Below the pieces are notes generated by a model. It was given only the letters and a program-made list of their open reading frames with translations. It made no database searches and had not been told where the DNA came from. DNA of 64,000 nucleotides from Streptomyces sp. 1-11 (GTDB taxonomy: Bacteria > Actinomycetota > Actinomycetes > Streptomycetales > Streptomycetaceae). Shown piece by piece: positions 42,168 to 52,406 of the stretch; position 1 is the stretch's first letter; each line of letters starts with the position of its first letter. Location: the NCBI RefSeq assembly GCF_007176755.1, contig NZ_BJTV01000003.1, positions 372,001 through 436,000 of the forward strand, written 5' to 3'. Made by a program: the position numbers and the translations under genes.

Positions 42168-42701
42168 TCACCCGTAGGTGTCGCCGGGTCCGGTGCTCCC
42201 CGGAGCCCGCAGCGGCCCGTAACGGCGGGCCGGACCGCCCGGGCCGTTCACCTTGATCAGCCGGACCGTGCCGTGCCCGAGGTCCTCGTTGAGCCGGGCC
42301 ACCAGGGTCGGCGCGAGGAGCCGCAACTGGGTCGCCCAGGCCGTCGAGTCGCAGCTCACCGACAGCACCCGCTCGTCCTCGTCGTAGCGCTGCGGCACAC
42401 AGTGCTTCGCCAGGTCCTCGCCGACGATCTGCGGCCAGCGGCCCATGACCCCGCCCACCGCGGCCGGCGTCTCCCAGCCCCGCTCGGTGAGCAGCCGGTT
42501 GATCGCCGCCCCGAGCGCCATCGGGTCACGGCCGTCCGCGCGCGCGCCCGAGCGCAACCCGCCGCCGCGCCGCGCCTGCTTCTTCTGCCGCGCCGCGTCC
42601 CCGCGCGCGCGTGCCTGCTCCTTCGCCGCACGCAACGCCACGCGCGCGAGGTCGACACCGGACGGCTCGTCCTTCTTCGGAGCGGGTTCCTCGGCGTTCA
42701 T
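42168..42701 (-). CDS. dciA: DUF721 / DciA-like replication protein
   Basis: 177-aa protein with a basic Lys/Arg-rich N-terminus and a C-terminal DUF721 domain ([62 protein letters not shown]). DUF721 proteins (DciA) load or activate the replicative helicase in bacteria that lack DnaC. Location between recF and gyrB, beside dnaN, fits. Its ATG overlaps the recF stop (ATGA), so it is co-translated with recF. The domain assignment is clear; the helicase-loader function is by analogy. Confidence 0.85.
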   Translation of the reverse strand: MNAEEPAPKKDEPSGVDLARVALRAAKEQARARGDAARQKKQARRGGGLRSGARADGRDPMALGAAINRLLTERGWETPAAVGGVMGRWPQIVGEDLAKHCVPQRYDEDERVLSVSCDSTAWATQLRLLAPTLVARLNEDLGHGTVRLIKVNGPGGPARRYGPLRAPGSTGPGDTYG

Positions 42702-43819
42702 ACGCGTTCCACCGTCCCGCCGGCCACCGCGTACCGCGCACCGGCCAGCACATGAGGCACGTCGTCGTCCACGGCGGCGGTGACCAGCACCTGCTCGCCC
42801 GGCGCGACCAGTTCCGCCAGCCGCTCCCGGCGACGGGCGTCCAGCTCGGCGAAGACGTCGTCCAGGACCAGCACCGGCTCGTTGCCCTCGGCGCGCAGCA
42901 GGTCGTAGGAGGCCAGCCGCAACGCGAGGGCGTACGACCAGGACTCGCCGTGCGAGGCATAGCCCTTGGCGGGCAGCTGACCGAGTCTGAGCACCAGATC
43001 GTCCCGGTGCGGGCCCACGAGGGTCACGCCCCGTTCGATCTCCTGCTTGCGCGCCTCGCCCAGGGCCGCCATCAGCTGACCGTGGAGATCCTCGCGCGTG
43101 TGGGCCTCACCGGGCGCCGACGGCTTGTACTCCAGCATCACCGGGCCGCCGCCGGGAGCGAGCTGCTCGTACGCCTTGTCCGCCAACGGCTGCAGCGCCG
43201 CGATCAGGTCCAGGCGGCGGGCCAGCAGCTCGGCGCCCGCGCGCGCGAGGTGCTGGTCCCACACGTCGAGGGTGGACAGATCCATGGAGCGTCCGCCGTG
43301 CCGGCGCGCGAGCGCCGCGGACTTGAGCAGCGTGTTGCGCTGCTTCAGCACGCGTTCGTAGTCGGAGCGCACCCCCGCCATGCGCGGCGAGCGCGCGGTG
43401 ATCAGCTCGTCCAGGAACCGGCGGCGCTCGCCGGGGTCGCCCTTGACCAGCGCCAGGTCCTCCGGCGCGAACAGCACCGTCCGGACGATCCCCAGCACGT
43501 CCCGCGGCCTGACCTGCGAGGAACGGTTGATGCGGGCCCGGTTCGCCTTGCCCGGGTTCAGCTCGAGCTCGATGAGCTGCTGCCGGTCGCCCTGCCTGAC
43601 CTGCGCCCGGACGACCGCGCGCTCGGCGCCCATGCGGACCAGGGGCGCGTCGGAGGCGACCCGGTGACTGCCGAGGGTGGCGAGGTAGCCGACGGCCTCG
43701 ACGAGGTTGGTCTTGCCCTGCCCGTTGGGGCCGACGAAGGCGGTGACGCCCGGGTCGAGCGGGACCTCGGCCCGGGCGTACGAGCGGAAGTCGGCCAGCG
43801 AAAGATGCGTGACGTGCAT
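42698..43819 (-). CDS. recF: Recombination protein RecF
   Basis: SMC-like ATPase that helps load RecA at gaps. The 373-aa protein has Walker [11 protein letters not shown] near residue 30, an ABC signature area, and Walker [12 protein letters not shown] followed by ARRRERL near the C-terminus. Typical RecF length and start ([16 protein letters not shown]). It sits in the classic dnaN-gnd-recF-DUF721-gyrB order. Its stop is overlapped by the dciA ATG. Confidence 0.96.
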   Translation of the reverse strand: MHVTHLSLADFRSYARAEVPLDPGVTAFVGPNGQGKTNLVEAVGYLATLGSHRVASDAPLVRMGAERAVVRAQVRQGDRQQLIELELNPGKANRARINRSSQVRPRDVLGIVRTVLFAPEDLALVKGDPGERRRFLDELITARSPRMAGVRSDYERVLKQRNTLLKSAALARRHGGRSMDLSTLDVWDQHLARAGAELLARRLDLIAALQPLADKAYEQLAPGGGPVMLEYKPSAPGEAHTREDLHGQLMAALGEARKQEIERGVTLVGPHRDDLVLRLGQLPAKGYASHGESWSYALALRLASYDLLRAEGNEPVLVLDDVFAELDARRRERLAELVAPGEQVLVTAAVDDDVPHVLAGARYAVAGGTVERV

Positions 43820-43871
43820 GGTCGTCCGCCGACCTCCCCCAGGGTTGTGGATCGCGAGGCGACCCTGTGGA

Positions 43872-44747
43872 TTACTTCTTCTCTACGGCGTGGCCGCCGA
43901 ACTGGTTGCGCAGCGCGGCGATCATCTTCATCTGCGGCGAGTCCTCCTGCCGGGAGGCGAACCGGGCGAACAGCGACGCGGTGATCGCGGGCAGCGGCAC
44001 CGCGTTGTCGATGGCGGCCTCCACGGTCCAGCGTCCCTCACCGGAGTCCTGCGCGTAACCGCGCAGGCCGTCGAGGTGCTCGTCCTCGTCCAGCGCGTTC
44101 ACCGCGAGGTCCAGCAGCCAGGAACGGATGACCGTGCCCTCCTGCCAGGAGCGGAAGACCTCGCGCACGTCCGTGACGGAGTCGACCTTCTCCAGCAGCT
44201 CCCAGCCCTCGGCGTAGGCCTGCATCATCGCGTACTCGATGCCGTTGTGGACCATCTTCGCGAAGTGGCCCGCGCCGACCTTGCCGGCGTGCACCGCACC
44301 GAAGTCGCCCTCCGGCTTGAGCGCGTCGAAGACCGGCTGCACCTTGGCGACGTTCTCCGCGTCGCCGCCGTACATCAGCGCGTACCCGTTCTCCAGGCCC
44401 CAGACGCCACCGGAGACGCCGCAGTCGACGAAGCCTATGCCCTTGGCCGCCAGCTCCTCGGCGTGCTTCTCGTCGTCCGTCCAGCGGGAGTTGCCGCCGT
44501 CCACCACCACGTCGCCGGGCTCCAGCACCTCGGCGAGCTGGTCGATCGTGGTCTGGGTGGGCTCGCCGGCCGGGACCATCACCCAGACCACACGGGGAGC
44601 GGAGAGCTTGCCCACAAGCTCCTCCAGGCTGTGGACGTCCGCGAGGTCCGCGTTGCGGTCGTATCCGATGACGGTGTGGCCGGCGCGGCGGATCCGCTCG
44701 CGCATGTTGCCGCCCATCTTGCCGAGGCCGACGAGACCGAGCTCCAT
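43872..44747 (-). CDS. gnd: 6-phosphogluconate dehydrogenase, decarboxylating (short type)
   Basis: Oxidative pentose-phosphate enzyme: 6-phosphogluconate to ribulose-5-phosphate, CO2 and NAD(P)H. The 291-aa form is the shorter YqeC-type, with a Rossmann start [12 protein letters not shown], a substrate-site motif [10 protein letters not shown] and the catalytic Lys region [22 protein letters not shown]. It sits between dnaN and recF, a conserved Streptomyces arrangement, though metabolically unrelated to replication. Short gaps of 52 bp downstream and about 208 bp upstream separate it from neighbours. Confidence 0.95.
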   Translation of the reverse strand: MELGLVGLGKMGGNMRERIRRAGHTVIGYDRNADLADVHSLEELVGKLSAPRVVWVMVPAGEPTQTTIDQLAEVLEPGDVVVDGGNSRWTDDEKHAEELAAKGIGFVDCGVSGGVWGLENGYALMYGGDAENVAKVQPVFDALKPEGDFGAVHAGKVGAGHFAKMVHNGIEYAMMQAYAEGWELLEKVDSVTDVREVFRSWQEGTVIRSWLLDLAVNALDEDEHLDGLRGYAQDSGEGRWTVEAAIDNAVPLPAITASLFARFASRQEDSPQMKMIAALRNQFGGHAVEKK

Positions 44748-44955
44748 CAGTTGTGTTCCTTAGGTCGGTGTGTGCCGTGACAGGCACCTGAGTGCCGAGC
44801 CGAGCCTAAACCCGGACGCGCGCGCACAGTTGTGGGCATACGCGCTCATACGCACAGCCTGACCTGCGGAATCCAGCCTGCCGCGGGGCTCGTCACCCGG
44901 TCACGTGCCGGGCGCCGCCGAAGCGCCCGGCACCGTGCACAGACTGTGGACGGCC

Positions 44956-46086
44956 TCAGCCGCTGAGCCGCACCGGCATGATCAGGTACTTGTAGGCCTC
45001 GTCCGCCTCGGCGTCCAGCGCGGGCTTGCCGCTGAGCAGCGCCGGCTTGGTGGACGTCGTGAACGACAGCTGCGCCACCGGGGAGTCGATCGCGCTCAGG
45101 CCGTCCAGCAGGAACGTGGGGTTGAAGGCGATCGAGATGTCGTCGCCATCGAGCTGGGCGTCCACCCTTTCCACAGCCTGTGCGTCGTCGCTGGAGCCGG
45201 CCTCCAGGATCAGCACGCCCTGCTCGAAGCTCAGCCGCACCGGGGTGTTGCGCTCGGCGACCAGGGCCACGCGCTTGACGGCCTCCACGAAGGGGGCGGT
45301 CTCGATCACCGCGACGGAGTTGAACTCGGTCGGGAACAGCGTGCGGTACTTCGGCAGGTCGCCCTCGAGGAGACGGGTCGTCGTACGCCGCCCGGCGCCC
45401 TCGAAACCGATCAGGCCCTCGCCGGCGCCCGAGCCGGACAGCGCGAGGATGACGCTGTCACCGCTGGTCAGCGCCTTGGCGGTGTCCTGGAGCGTCTTGG
45501 CGGGCACCAGGGCGACCGCGGAGACGTCCGGGTTCTCCGGCTTCCACAGGAACTCGCGGACCGCGAAGCGGTAGCGGTCGGTGGAGGCCAGGGTGACGGT
45601 GTCGCCCTCGATCTCGATGCGCACACCGGTGAGGACGGGCAGCGTGTCGTCACGGCCGGCGGCGATGGCCACCTGGGAGACGGCGGCCGCGAAGACCTCG
45701 CCGGGCACGGTGCCGGTCGCGTTGGGCATCTGCGGCAGCGCCGGGTACTCCTCCACAGGCAGGGTGTGGAGTGTGAACCGCGAGGAACCGCAGACCACGG
45801 TCGCCCGTACACCGTCTGTGGAAATCTCCACCGGCCGGTTGGGCAGGGCGCGGGAGATGTCGGCGAGCAGCCGGCCGGAGACGAGGACGGTGCCGTCCTC
45901 CTCGACCTCGGCCTCGACGCTGACCTTCGCGGAGACCTCGTAGTCGAAGCTCGACAGGCTCAGCTGGCCGTCCTCGGCCTTCAGCAGCAGGCCGGCGAGG
46001 ACAGGCGCCGGCGGACGGGCCGGGAGGCTGCGTGCCGCCCAGGCCACTGCCTCCGCGAGTACGTCGCGTTCCACCCGGATCTTCAC
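44956..46086 (-). CDS. dnaN: DNA polymerase III beta subunit (sliding clamp)
   Basis: Ring-shaped processivity clamp. The 376-aa protein has the three-domain repeat architecture; recognisable landmarks are MKIRVERDVLAEAVAWAARSL at the start, VSGRLLADISRALPN, and the C-terminal YKYLIMPVRLSG that lines the peptide-binding pocket. ATG at 46086. It lies immediately downstream of oriC in the dnaA-oriC-dnaN arrangement with the same orientation as dnaA. Confidence 0.97.
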   Translation of the reverse strand: MKIRVERDVLAEAVAWAARSLPARPPAPVLAGLLLKAEDGQLSLSSFDYEVSAKVSVEAEVEEDGTVLVSGRLLADISRALPNRPVEISTDGVRATVVCGSSRFTLHTLPVEEYPALPQMPNATGTVPGEVFAAAVSQVAIAAGRDDTLPVLTGVRIEIEGDTVTLASTDRYRFAVREFLWKPENPDVSAVALVPAKTLQDTAKALTSGDSVILALSGSGAGEGLIGFEGAGRRTTTRLLEGDLPKYRTLFPTEFNSVAVIETAPFVEAVKRVALVAERNTPVRLSFEQGVLILEAGSSDDAQAVERVDAQLDGDDISIAFNPTFLLDGLSAIDSPVAQLSFTTSTKPALLSGKPALDAEADEAYKYLIMPVRLSG

Positions 46087-46299
46087 CGTAAGCCGCCTCC
46101 TGCTGTTGCTACTGAGTCCTCCGACTCGGTGTCACCGCCCACTGCGACGGGAAGGACACCGGGGACCAGTCTGACGCACCGCACTGACAGTAGGTGCCTG
46201 TCGGGGTCAAGTCGCTCCGGGGGGCAGCCGGGCTCGAGACGGCGAGTTGTGCACAGGCCCCGCTTCGAAACGGATTCCCAGCTCTCTCTAGTCGGGAGT

Positions 46300-46830
46300 A
46301 GTAGTAGGGCCTGTGGATACCGTGGATAACCACGTTTGCCCAGCTCAGAGCCGGAATTTTGTCCACTGCCCCTGTGGGCGACGGCGGTGGACAACTCAGG
46401 GGTTCTGTGGAGAACGGAAAGTTCTGCACACCCCGCCCACAGGCCGAGCCGACTTCTCCCCAGCGGTGTCCCCAGGTTTACCCACGTTTCCCACACCCCA
46501 ATCCGGCAGCCTCGTGTGACGGCTTTCACTCGACGCGGTGACCGGGGGCGTCGCGTTGCCGAACAGTGGACAGCGATGTGGAGAAGGCGGTGATCGCTGG
46601 GGACAACCGGCGCAGACCTGTGGGCTGCCCGTGGACAACTTCGTGCACAGCCTGTGGATCTCCCGTTCGTCCACAGTCTGTGGAGATCCTTCGTCCACGA
46701 TTCCACAGGCTGCTGAGCTGCGCGGACGCTGCTTGCCCAGGGTCCCTGTGGACACGGTTCGGGACAACTCCACAGTCCCCAGCATGTGGAAGGAAGAAAG
46801 TCGGCGAATCTGTGGAGGGAGGCCGTAACC
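46300..46830. other. Chromosomal replication origin oriC
   Basis: Gap between dnaN and dnaA filled with DnaA-box-like nonamers (consensus TTGTCCACA). I see near matches, forward or reverse, starting at 46312, 46321, 46359, 46386, 46406, 46565, 46577, 46598, 46630, 46653, 46667, 46679, 46691 and 46747. Each differs by one to a few bases; none is an exact consensus match. This density is the signature of a Streptomyces origin. Conserved flanking genes make the identification secure, but the exact unwinding site is not resolved. Confidence 0.95.
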
Positions 46831-46936
46831 CGGCAGGTATTCGAACACCCGGTGACCGGGGAGGGAACGCGGCGAGCGGCGACGGCCCGCCCGCAGGCGG
46901 TCCCGGCGTGCCGCTCGGAGCCTGTGGGAGCCCCTT

Positions 46937-46980
46937 GCGAGGCGTCTGCGAGGCGTCTGCGAGGCGTCTGCGAGGCGCCT
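46937..46980. repeat. Four-copy 11-bp tandem repeat near oriC
   Basis: GCGAGGCGTCT repeats at 46937, 46948, 46959 and (one change) 46970. It lies between the DnaA-box cluster and the dnaA terminator. Its role is unknown, but four near-identical copies are easily gained or lost between strains. Confidence 0.8.
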
Positions 46981-47166
46981 GAGGCGTCCGGATGCCGTTG
47001 GGAAGGCCTTGGGCACGGCGTAAGACGGCGGCCGATGAGGAGACGGGCAACGGCGACGGAGGCGGCCGGCTGCCGCGCGACGCGGGCGCCCTACGGCAAC
47101 GCGGCGGGCGCCCCCGCACGTACACAGGAACGCGGAGGGCGCCCCGCCCGGACAGGAACGCCAAAA

Positions 47167-47195
47167 GCGCCCCCGGGATCTCCTCCCGGGGGCGC
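47167..47195 (-). terminator. Rho-independent terminator of dnaA
   Basis: GCGCCCCCGGGA pairs with TCCCGGGGGCGC over a TCTCC loop. On the minus strand it is followed by TTTTGG. It lies 25 bp beyond the dnaA stop codon. Confidence 0.9.
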
Positions 47196-47219
47196 CCTCC
47201 GTGCGGCTGTGCGGCCTGC

Positions 47220-49193
47220 TCAGCCGTTCTTGATGCGGTTCGTCAGCTCGGTCACCTGGTTGTAGATCGAGCGGCGCTCGGCCATCAGCGCGCGGATCTT
47301 GCGGTCGGCGTGCATGACCGTCGTGTGGTCGCGGCCGCCGAACTGCGCGCCGATCTTCGGCAGCGACAGGTCGGTCAGCTCACGGCACAGGTACATGGCG
47401 ATCTGCCGGGCGGTGACCAGGGCGCGGCCGCGCGAGGTGCCGCACAGGTCCTCCACCGTCAGCCCGAAGTAGTCGGCGGTGGCGGCCATGATGGCCGGCG
47501 CCGTGATCTCCGGGGCGGAGTCCTCGCCGCCGGGGATCAGGTCCTTCAGGACGATCTCGGTGAGGCCCAGGTCCACCGGCTGCCGGTTGAGCGAGGCGAA
47601 CGCGGTCACCCGGATCAGCGCGCCCTCCAGCTCACGGATGTTGCGCGAGATCCGGGAGGCGATGAACTCCAGTACCTCCGGCGGGGCGTTGAGCTGCTCC
47701 TGCACCGCCTTCTTGCGCAGGATCGCGATGCGCGTCTCCAGCTCGGGCGGCTGGACGTCGGTGATCAGACCCCACTCGAAGCGGTTGCGCAACCGGTCCT
47801 CCAGCGTGACCAGCTGCTTGGGCGGCCGGTCGGAGGACAGCACGATCTGCTTGTTGGCGTTGTGCAGCGTGTTGAAGGTGTGGAAGAACTCCTCCTGCGT
47901 CGACTCCTTGTCCGCCAGGAACTGGATGTCGTCGACGAGCAGGATGTCCATCTCGCGGTAGCGCTTGCGGAAGCTGTCGCCCTTGCCGTCGCGGATGGAG
48001 TTGATGAACTCGTTGGTGAACTCCTCGGAGCTGACGTACCGCACCCGCGTGCCCGGGTAGAGGCTGCGCGCGTAGTGCCCGATGGCGTGCAGCAGGTGCG
48101 TCTTGCCGAGCCCCGACTCCCCGTAGATGAACAGGGGGTTGTACGCCTTCGCCGGCGCCTCGGCGACGGCCACGGCGGCCGCGTGCGCGAACCGGTTCGA
48201 GGCGCCGATGACAAACGTGTCGAAGAGGTACTTCGGGTTCAGCCGCGCGGTCGGCTCGCCGGGGCCGCTCGCCGGCGCGGGCTGCGCGGCCAGGGGACCG
48301 GGGGTGCCGCCCGCCCCGGCCTGGGGCCGGTCCGGGCGGACCGGGCCGCCGCGGTGCGCGTGGCCGGCGCCCGGCTGGTCGGGCAGCTCACGGCGGACCG
48401 GGTCGCGCTGGTCGTAGTCGGGGCGGTCGTAGTCCTGCCGGTCCTTGCGCTCGTAGTCCTTCCGGGAGTCGTACTCCGGCCGGTCGTAGTCGGAGCGGTC
48501 GTACTCGGAACGGGGGCCGTCGTACTCGCCGCGCTGCGGCTCGTACGGCGGGCGCTCCCGGCCCGGCGCCCGGTAGTCCTGTGACGGCGGGCCGTAGCTC
48601 TCCTGGGAGGGCCCGCCGTAGGAGTCCTGCGGCGGGGAGGCGTAGGGGTCGCGCTCGGGGAAGCCGAGCCGCGGCTGCTGCCAGCCGCCGTACTCGTCCT
48701 GCGCGGGGCGCGGCCAGGCGCCGGGTTCGGGCCGCTGGTACTCGGAGGGGTACGCGGGGCGCGCCGTGGGGAGCTGGTCCCCGCGGGACGGCGGCTCACC
48801 ACCCGGCAGCGGGTCGGACGCACGGTGGCGGCCGTAGCCCTCGTACGGTCCGGAGGGCAGCTCGGGCTCCTCGTAGCGCGGCTGCGGCTGGGGCGACTTG
48901 GGGGCCGGCGGCTCACCCGCGGAGTCGTCGACGGTGATCGCGATGCGGATGGGGCGCCCGCACTCGCGGCTCAGGGTCTCGCTCACGATCGGCGCGAGAC
49001 GGCCTTCCAGTACGCCCTTCGCGAATTCGTTCGGCACGGCGAGCAGGGCGGTGTCCGCGACCAGCGCCAGCGGCTGGCAGCGCCGGATCCAGTGCTCGTC
49101 TTTCGCCTCGACACCCTGACCGCGGCCCTCACCGAGGAGCTGCTCCAGAACTCGTGGCCACACTGCGGCAAGATCGGCAGGTACGTCAGCCAC
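47220..49193 (-). CDS. dnaA: Chromosomal replication initiator DnaA
   Basis: Initiator that binds oriC DnaA boxes and opens the origin. The 657-aa product has domain I (1-90), a very long linker domain II (about 90-315) rich in Tyr, Asp, Pro and Arg, the AAA+ domain III with Walker [10 protein letters not shown] (358-366) and Walker [10 protein letters not shown], and domain IV ending in the DNA-binding [13 protein letters not shown] (about 620). Domain II contains D-Y/D-R-P-E repeats around 223-262. GTG at 49193 is the start, with a weak ribosome site. Long domain II is typical of Streptomyces. Confidence 0.97.
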   Translation of the reverse strand: MADVPADLAAVWPRVLEQLLGEGRGQGVEAKDEHWIRRCQPLALVADTALLAVPNEFAKGVLEGRLAPIVSETLSRECGRPIRIAITVDDSAGEPPAPKSPQPQPRYEEPELPSGPYEGYGRHRASDPLPGGEPPSRGDQLPTARPAYPSEYQRPEPGAWPRPAQDEYGGWQQPRLGFPERDPYASPPQDSYGGPSQESYGPPSQDYRAPGRERPPYEPQRGEYDGPRSEYDRSDYDRPEYDSRKDYERKDRQDYDRPDYDQRDPVRRELPDQPGAGHAHRGGPVRPDRPQAGAGGTPGPLAAQPAPASGPGEPTARLNPKYLFDTFVIGASNRFAHAAAVAVAEAPAKAYNPLFIYGESGLGKTHLLHAIGHYARSLYPGTRVRYVSSEEFTNEFINSIRDGKGDSFRKRYREMDILLVDDIQFLADKESTQEEFFHTFNTLHNANKQIVLSSDRPPKQLVTLEDRLRNRFEWGLITDVQPPELETRIAILRKKAVQEQLNAPPEVLEFIASRISRNIRELEGALIRVTAFASLNRQPVDLGLTEIVLKDLIPGGEDSAPEITAPAIMAATADYFGLTVEDLCGTSRGRALVTARQIAMYLCRELTDLSLPKIGAQFGGRDHTTVMHADRKIRALMAERRSIYNQVTELTNRIKNG

Positions 49194-49317
49194 AGGGCAC
49201 GCTCTCTCGCAGGTCCCACGAACGTGTGGTTCGGGGACGGGATCGGGATGAAAATCGGGTGGACGGGTCGGGCAATCCCGCTCGGGCGGGGACAAGGGAA
49301 CGAATCGGAGTCCAGCC

Positions 49318-49372
49318 ACGGTAGTCAGCGCGGCGGGTACGGTTCAAGTTGTTGTCCCCAGCCTGTGGACAG
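49318..49372 (-). promoter_or_regulatory. dnaA promoter with two DnaA boxes just upstream
   Basis: On the minus strand TTGAAC (plus 49342-49347) - 18 bp - TACCGT (plus 49318-49323) forms a good promoter with a leader of about 115 nt. DnaA-box-like nonamers at 49352-49360 (TTGTCCCCA) and 49364-49372 (TGTGGACAG) lie directly upstream of the -35, in reach of polymerase, a layout that fits autoregulation of dnaA by DnaA. Autoregulation is inference. Confidence 0.75.
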
Positions 49373-49393
49373 TGTCTCCCCGCTGCCGCCGGT

Positions 49394-49423
49394 TTGACCG
49401 GATGGCTCAGCCGCGCGTACCGT
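49394..49423 (+). promoter_or_regulatory. rpmH promoter
   Basis: TTGACC (49394-49399) - 18 bp - TACCGT (49418-49423), a strong plus-strand promoter upstream of rpmH. It shares the -10 hexamer of the divergent dnaA promoter. The transcript would have a leader of about 160 nt, with a small GATCAC-N5-GTGATC hairpin at 49474-49490. Confidence 0.65.
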
Positions 49424-49589
49424 AACCAGGTCGAGTTGTCGATGGCTGCTGCCGCCTGCCTCCGATGGGCACAGATCACTTCAGGTGATCGGGAAGCGGT
49501 GCACTCGGGCGTGACGCGAGCTACTCGTGGGCGCACGGTGACAGCCAGGACGGCACCCCGCCACTACCGATTTTTTCTGGAGCCCCCGA

Positions 49590-49727
49590 GTGAGCAAGCG
49601 CACCTTCCAGCCGAACAACCGTCGTCGCGCGAAGACCCACGGCTTCCGGCTGCGTATGCGCACCCGTGCCGGCCGCGCGATTCTCGCGTCCCGCCGTAGC
49701 AAGGGTCGCGCCCGCCTGTCCGCCTGA
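49590..49727 (+). CDS. rpmH: 50S ribosomal protein L34
   Basis: 45-aa very basic protein ([20 protein letters not shown]...[11 protein letters not shown]). L34 is a ribosomal protein whose gene is next to dnaA and rnpA in nearly all bacteria. GTG start at 49590. Length and motifs are complete. Confidence 0.97.
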   Translation: MSKRTFQPNNRRRAKTHGFRLRMRTRAGRAILASRRSKGRARLSA

Positions 49728-49748
49728 TCCCGATCAGGTCATGACGTC

Positions 49749-50120
49749 GTGCTGCCCACCGAGAACCGGCTGAGGCGGCGCGAGGACTTCGCGACCGCAG
49801 TACGACGAGGTCGCCGGGCAGGACGCCCGACCCTCGTCGTCCACCTTCGTAGCGGTGCCAAGGACCCGCACGCGCCTGGGGAGAGCGCTCCCCCGACGCG
49901 TGCGGGTTTCGTCGTGAGCAAGGCAGTGGGTGGAGCGGTCGTGCGCAACCAAGTCAAGCGCAGACTGCGCCACCTGATGCGTGACCGAGTCGCTCTTTTT
50001 CCCCCCGGTAGCCTGGTAGTCGTACGAGCGCTGCCCGGAGCGGGCGACGCAGACCACGCACAGCTGGCCCGAGACCTGGACGCCGCCGTGGAGCGGCTGC
50101 TGGGAGGGGGCGCGCGATGA
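49749..50120 (+). CDS. rnpA: Ribonuclease P protein component
   Basis: Protein cofactor of RNase P, which trims 5' leaders of tRNA precursors with the M1-type RNA. The 123-aa protein starts [22 protein letters not shown] and has the RNR motif [15 protein letters not shown], the RNA-binding hallmark. It overlaps yidD by four bases (ATGA). GTG start 21 bp after rpmH. Confidence 0.95.
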   Translation: MLPTENRLRRREDFATAVRRGRRAGRPTLVVHLRSGAKDPHAPGESAPPTRAGFVVSKAVGGAVVRNQVKRRLRHLMRDRVALFPPGSLVVVRALPGAGDADHAQLARDLDAAVERLLGGGAR

Positions 50121-50482
50121 AGTACCCACTGCTGGCCCTGATCAAGCTGTACCAGTGGACGATCAGTCCACTCCTTGGGCCGGTGTGCAAGTACTACCCG
50201 TCGTGCTCCCACTATGGCTACACGGCCATCGACCGGCACGGCGCGGTCAAGGGAACGGCACTCACCGCCTGGCGCATCCTCCGATGCAATCCGTGGTCGC
50301 TCGGCGGGGTGGACCATGTCCCGCCGCGCAAGCGCCCGCGGTGGCACGAACTGCTGCGCAACGCTTGGCGCGCACGCAAGGGCGGAACCTCCGCCGCCGG
50401 ACCGGCCACCGAGGAGAAGACTCGATCCGAGCTTCCTTCGAGCCCGGCCGCAGAGACTTCGTCCCATGCCCAAGGAGCATGA
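50117..50482 (+). CDS. yidD: Membrane protein insertion efficiency factor YidD
   Basis: 121-aa protein with the YidD signature Y-P-S-C-S-x-Y ([14 protein letters not shown]) and GVDHVPP motif. YidD assists YidC insertion of membrane proteins. The C-terminal third (about 80-121) is polar and variable. Its ATG overlaps rnpA. yidC starts four bases after its stop, so it is part of the rpmH-rnpA-yidD-yidC operon. Confidence 0.93.
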   Translation: MKYPLLALIKLYQWTISPLLGPVCKYYPSCSHYGYTAIDRHGAVKGTALTAWRILRCNPWSLGGVDHVPPRKRPRWHELLRNAWRARKGGTSAAGPATEEKTRSELPSSPAAETSSHAQGA

Positions 50483-50485
50483 TTA

Positions 50486-51763
50486 GTGGACACGATTGCC
50501 AGTCTTTTCAGCTTCATCACGACACCCGTCTCATGGGTCATCGTCCAGTTCCACACGGTGTTCGGCGCCATCTTCGGCCCCAATACCGGATGGGCCTGGG
50601 GCCTGTCGATCGTGTCCCTGGTGATCCTGATCCGCATCTGCCTGATCCCGCTCTTCGTGAAGCAGATCAAGGCGACCCGGGCCATGCAGACGCTCCAGCC
50701 CGAGATGAAGAAGATCCAGGAGCGCTACAAGAACGACAAGCAGCGCCAGTCCGAAGAGATGATGAAGCTGTACAAGGAGTCGGGTACCAACCCGCTCTCC
50801 TCGTGCCTTCCCATCCTGGCGCAGTCGCCGTTCTTCTTCGCGCTGTACCACGTGCTCAACGGCATCGCCTCGGGCCAGACCATCGGCGTCATCAACCAGT
50901 CGCTGCTGGAGAGCGCCCGTCAGGCGCACATCTTCGGGGCTCCGCTCGCCGCGAAGTTCAAGGACAGCGCCGACACGATCCACGCGCTGAACGCCTCGGT
51001 CACCGATGTCCGGATCGTGACCGTGGTCATGATCGTCATGATGTCGGCGTCGCAGTTCTACACGCAGCGTCAGCTGATGACGAAGAACGTCGACACCACG
51101 GTGAAGACGCCGTTCATGCAGCAGCAGAAGATGCTGATGTACGTCTTCCCCATCATGTTCGCCGTCTTCGGCATCAACTTCCCGGTCGGTGTCCTCATCT
51201 ACTGGCTGACCACCAACGTGTGGACCATGGGCCAGCAGATGTACGTCATCCACAACAACCCGACCCCGGGTTCCAAGGCCCAGGCCGCCTACCTCGAGCG
51301 TCTGACCAAGCACGTGACGCAGCACGGCAAGGTCCGCCGGCGGAGCGAGAAGACCATCGTCAAGGCGATCGTCGCCAAGGGCCGCGACCGCAACGAGTTC
51401 GAGCGGAAGTTCATCAACGGCCTGACCAAGGCGGGCCTCGCGGCCCAGACCGACGGCACCGTGGTGAAGAGCGAGAGCCCGGCACTGGCCCAGGCCGAGG
51501 ACGGTACGACCGCCGCCACTGCCACCGCCGCGCGGCGTCAGCAGCCCAAGCGCCAGACCAAGGCCCAGCGTCAGTCCGGCACCACCAAGCAGCCGGGCGA
51601 GGCCGAGGGTCCCTCGCTGGAGAAGTCCGACGACGAGCCGCAGGACGTCAAGCCCGCCGCTGCCAAGCAGCCCCAGAAGCCCGGCTCCGGCACCCGCAGC
51701 AAGGCCCAGTCCGGGCAGCGCAAGGGTGGTCCGCAGCGGCCCAAGTCCCCGTCCAAGAAGTAA
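50486..51763 (+). CDS. yidC: Membrane protein insertase YidC
   Basis: 425-aa YidC/Oxa1 family insertase with about five or six membrane helices ([20 protein letters not shown] with the conserved basic Arg; [10 protein letters not shown] region), coiled-coil loop [16 protein letters not shown] and an extended basic C-terminal tail (Lys/Gln/Ala-rich, about 300-425). The tail resembles actinobacterial YidC proteins that bind the ribosome. GTG start. Gene order and length are normal. Confidence 0.95.
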   Translation: MDTIASLFSFITTPVSWVIVQFHTVFGAIFGPNTGWAWGLSIVSLVILIRICLIPLFVKQIKATRAMQTLQPEMKKIQERYKNDKQRQSEEMMKLYKESGTNPLSSCLPILAQSPFFFALYHVLNGIASGQTIGVINQSLLESARQAHIFGAPLAAKFKDSADTIHALNASVTDVRIVTVVMIVMMSASQFYTQRQLMTKNVDTTVKTPFMQQQKMLMYVFPIMFAVFGINFPVGVLIYWLTTNVWTMGQQMYVIHNNPTPGSKAQAAYLERLTKHVTQHGKVRRRSEKTIVKAIVAKGRDRNEFERKFINGLTKAGLAAQTDGTVVKSESPALAQAEDGTTAATATAARRQQPKRQTKAQRQSGTTKQPGEAEGPSLEKSDDEPQDVKPAAAKQPQKPGSGTRSKAQSGQRKGGPQRPKSPSKK

Positions 51764-51778
51764 GAAGGAGCCCATCCC

Positions 51779-52291
51779 GTGACGGAAGGCACCACCTCCG
51801 CCGCTGCCGAGGGTGCAGACACCCTCACCCGCCTTGAGCAGGAGGGCGAGATCGCGGCGGACTACCTGGAGGGCCTGCTCGACATCGCCGACCTCGACGG
51901 CGACATCGACATGGACGTCGAGGCGGACCGCGCCTCTGTGTCGATCATCAGCGACGCCGGCAGCCGCGACCTGCAGAAGCTGGTCGGCCGGGACGGCGAG
52001 GTGCTCGAGGCTCTCCAGGAGCTCACGCGCCTGGCCGTGCACCGGGAGACCGGTGACCGCAGCCGGCTGATGCTGGACATCGCGGGCTACCGCGCCAAGA
52101 AGCGCGCCGAGCTGTCCGAGCTGGGCGCCAAGGCCGCCGCGGAGGTCAGGAGCAGCGGTGAGCCCGTGAAGCTCAAGCCGATGACGCCGTTCGAGCGCAA
52201 GGTCGTGCACGACGCGGTCAAGTCCGCCGGTCTGCGCAGCGAGTCCGAGGGCGAGGAGCCCCAGCGGTTCGTCGTCGTGCTGCCCGCCTGA
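51779..52291 (+). CDS. khpB: R3H-domain RNA-binding protein KhpB (Jag)
   Basis: 170-aa protein with an acidic start, a KH-like domain (DLQKLVGRDGEVLEALQEL) and an R3H domain at the C-terminus (LKPMTPFERKVVHDAVKSAG, RFVVVLPA). KhpB (Jag/EloR) is an RNA-binding partner of KhpA affecting cell-wall and division gene expression in other bacteria. It starts with GTG, 13 bp after yidC in the operon with AAGGAG upstream. Confidence 0.9.
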   Translation: MTEGTTSAAAEGADTLTRLEQEGEIAADYLEGLLDIADLDGDIDMDVEADRASVSIISDAGSRDLQKLVGRDGEVLEALQELTRLAVHRETGDRSRLMLDIAGYRAKKRAELSELGAKAAAEVRSSGEPVKLKPMTPFERKVVHDAVKSAGLRSESEGEEPQRFVVVLPA

Positions 52292-52310
52292 TCGGCACCT
52301 CTCGTTCCAC

Positions 52311-52336
52311 GGCCCCGTCTGCCTGCAGGCGGGGCC
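52311..52336 (+). terminator. Hairpin between khpB and rsmG
   Basis: GGCCCCGTCTGC pairs with GCAGGCGGGGCC (one U-G pair), a compact hairpin 20 bp after the khpB stop, followed by a weak AACTTTG tail. Confidence 0.65.
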
Positions 52337-52406
52337 GAACTTTGTCAGCCTGGTAGTTCTGGTGGCCGGTGCGCGAAGCCCGGCGCTGTACGGAAGGACG
52401 GTCCCC

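Noticed and set aside
46500..47200. Several long open frames inside the dnaA-dnaN gap
   Set aside because: They run over DnaA boxes, tandem repeats and the dnaA terminator, lack ribosome sites and have no family-like motif.
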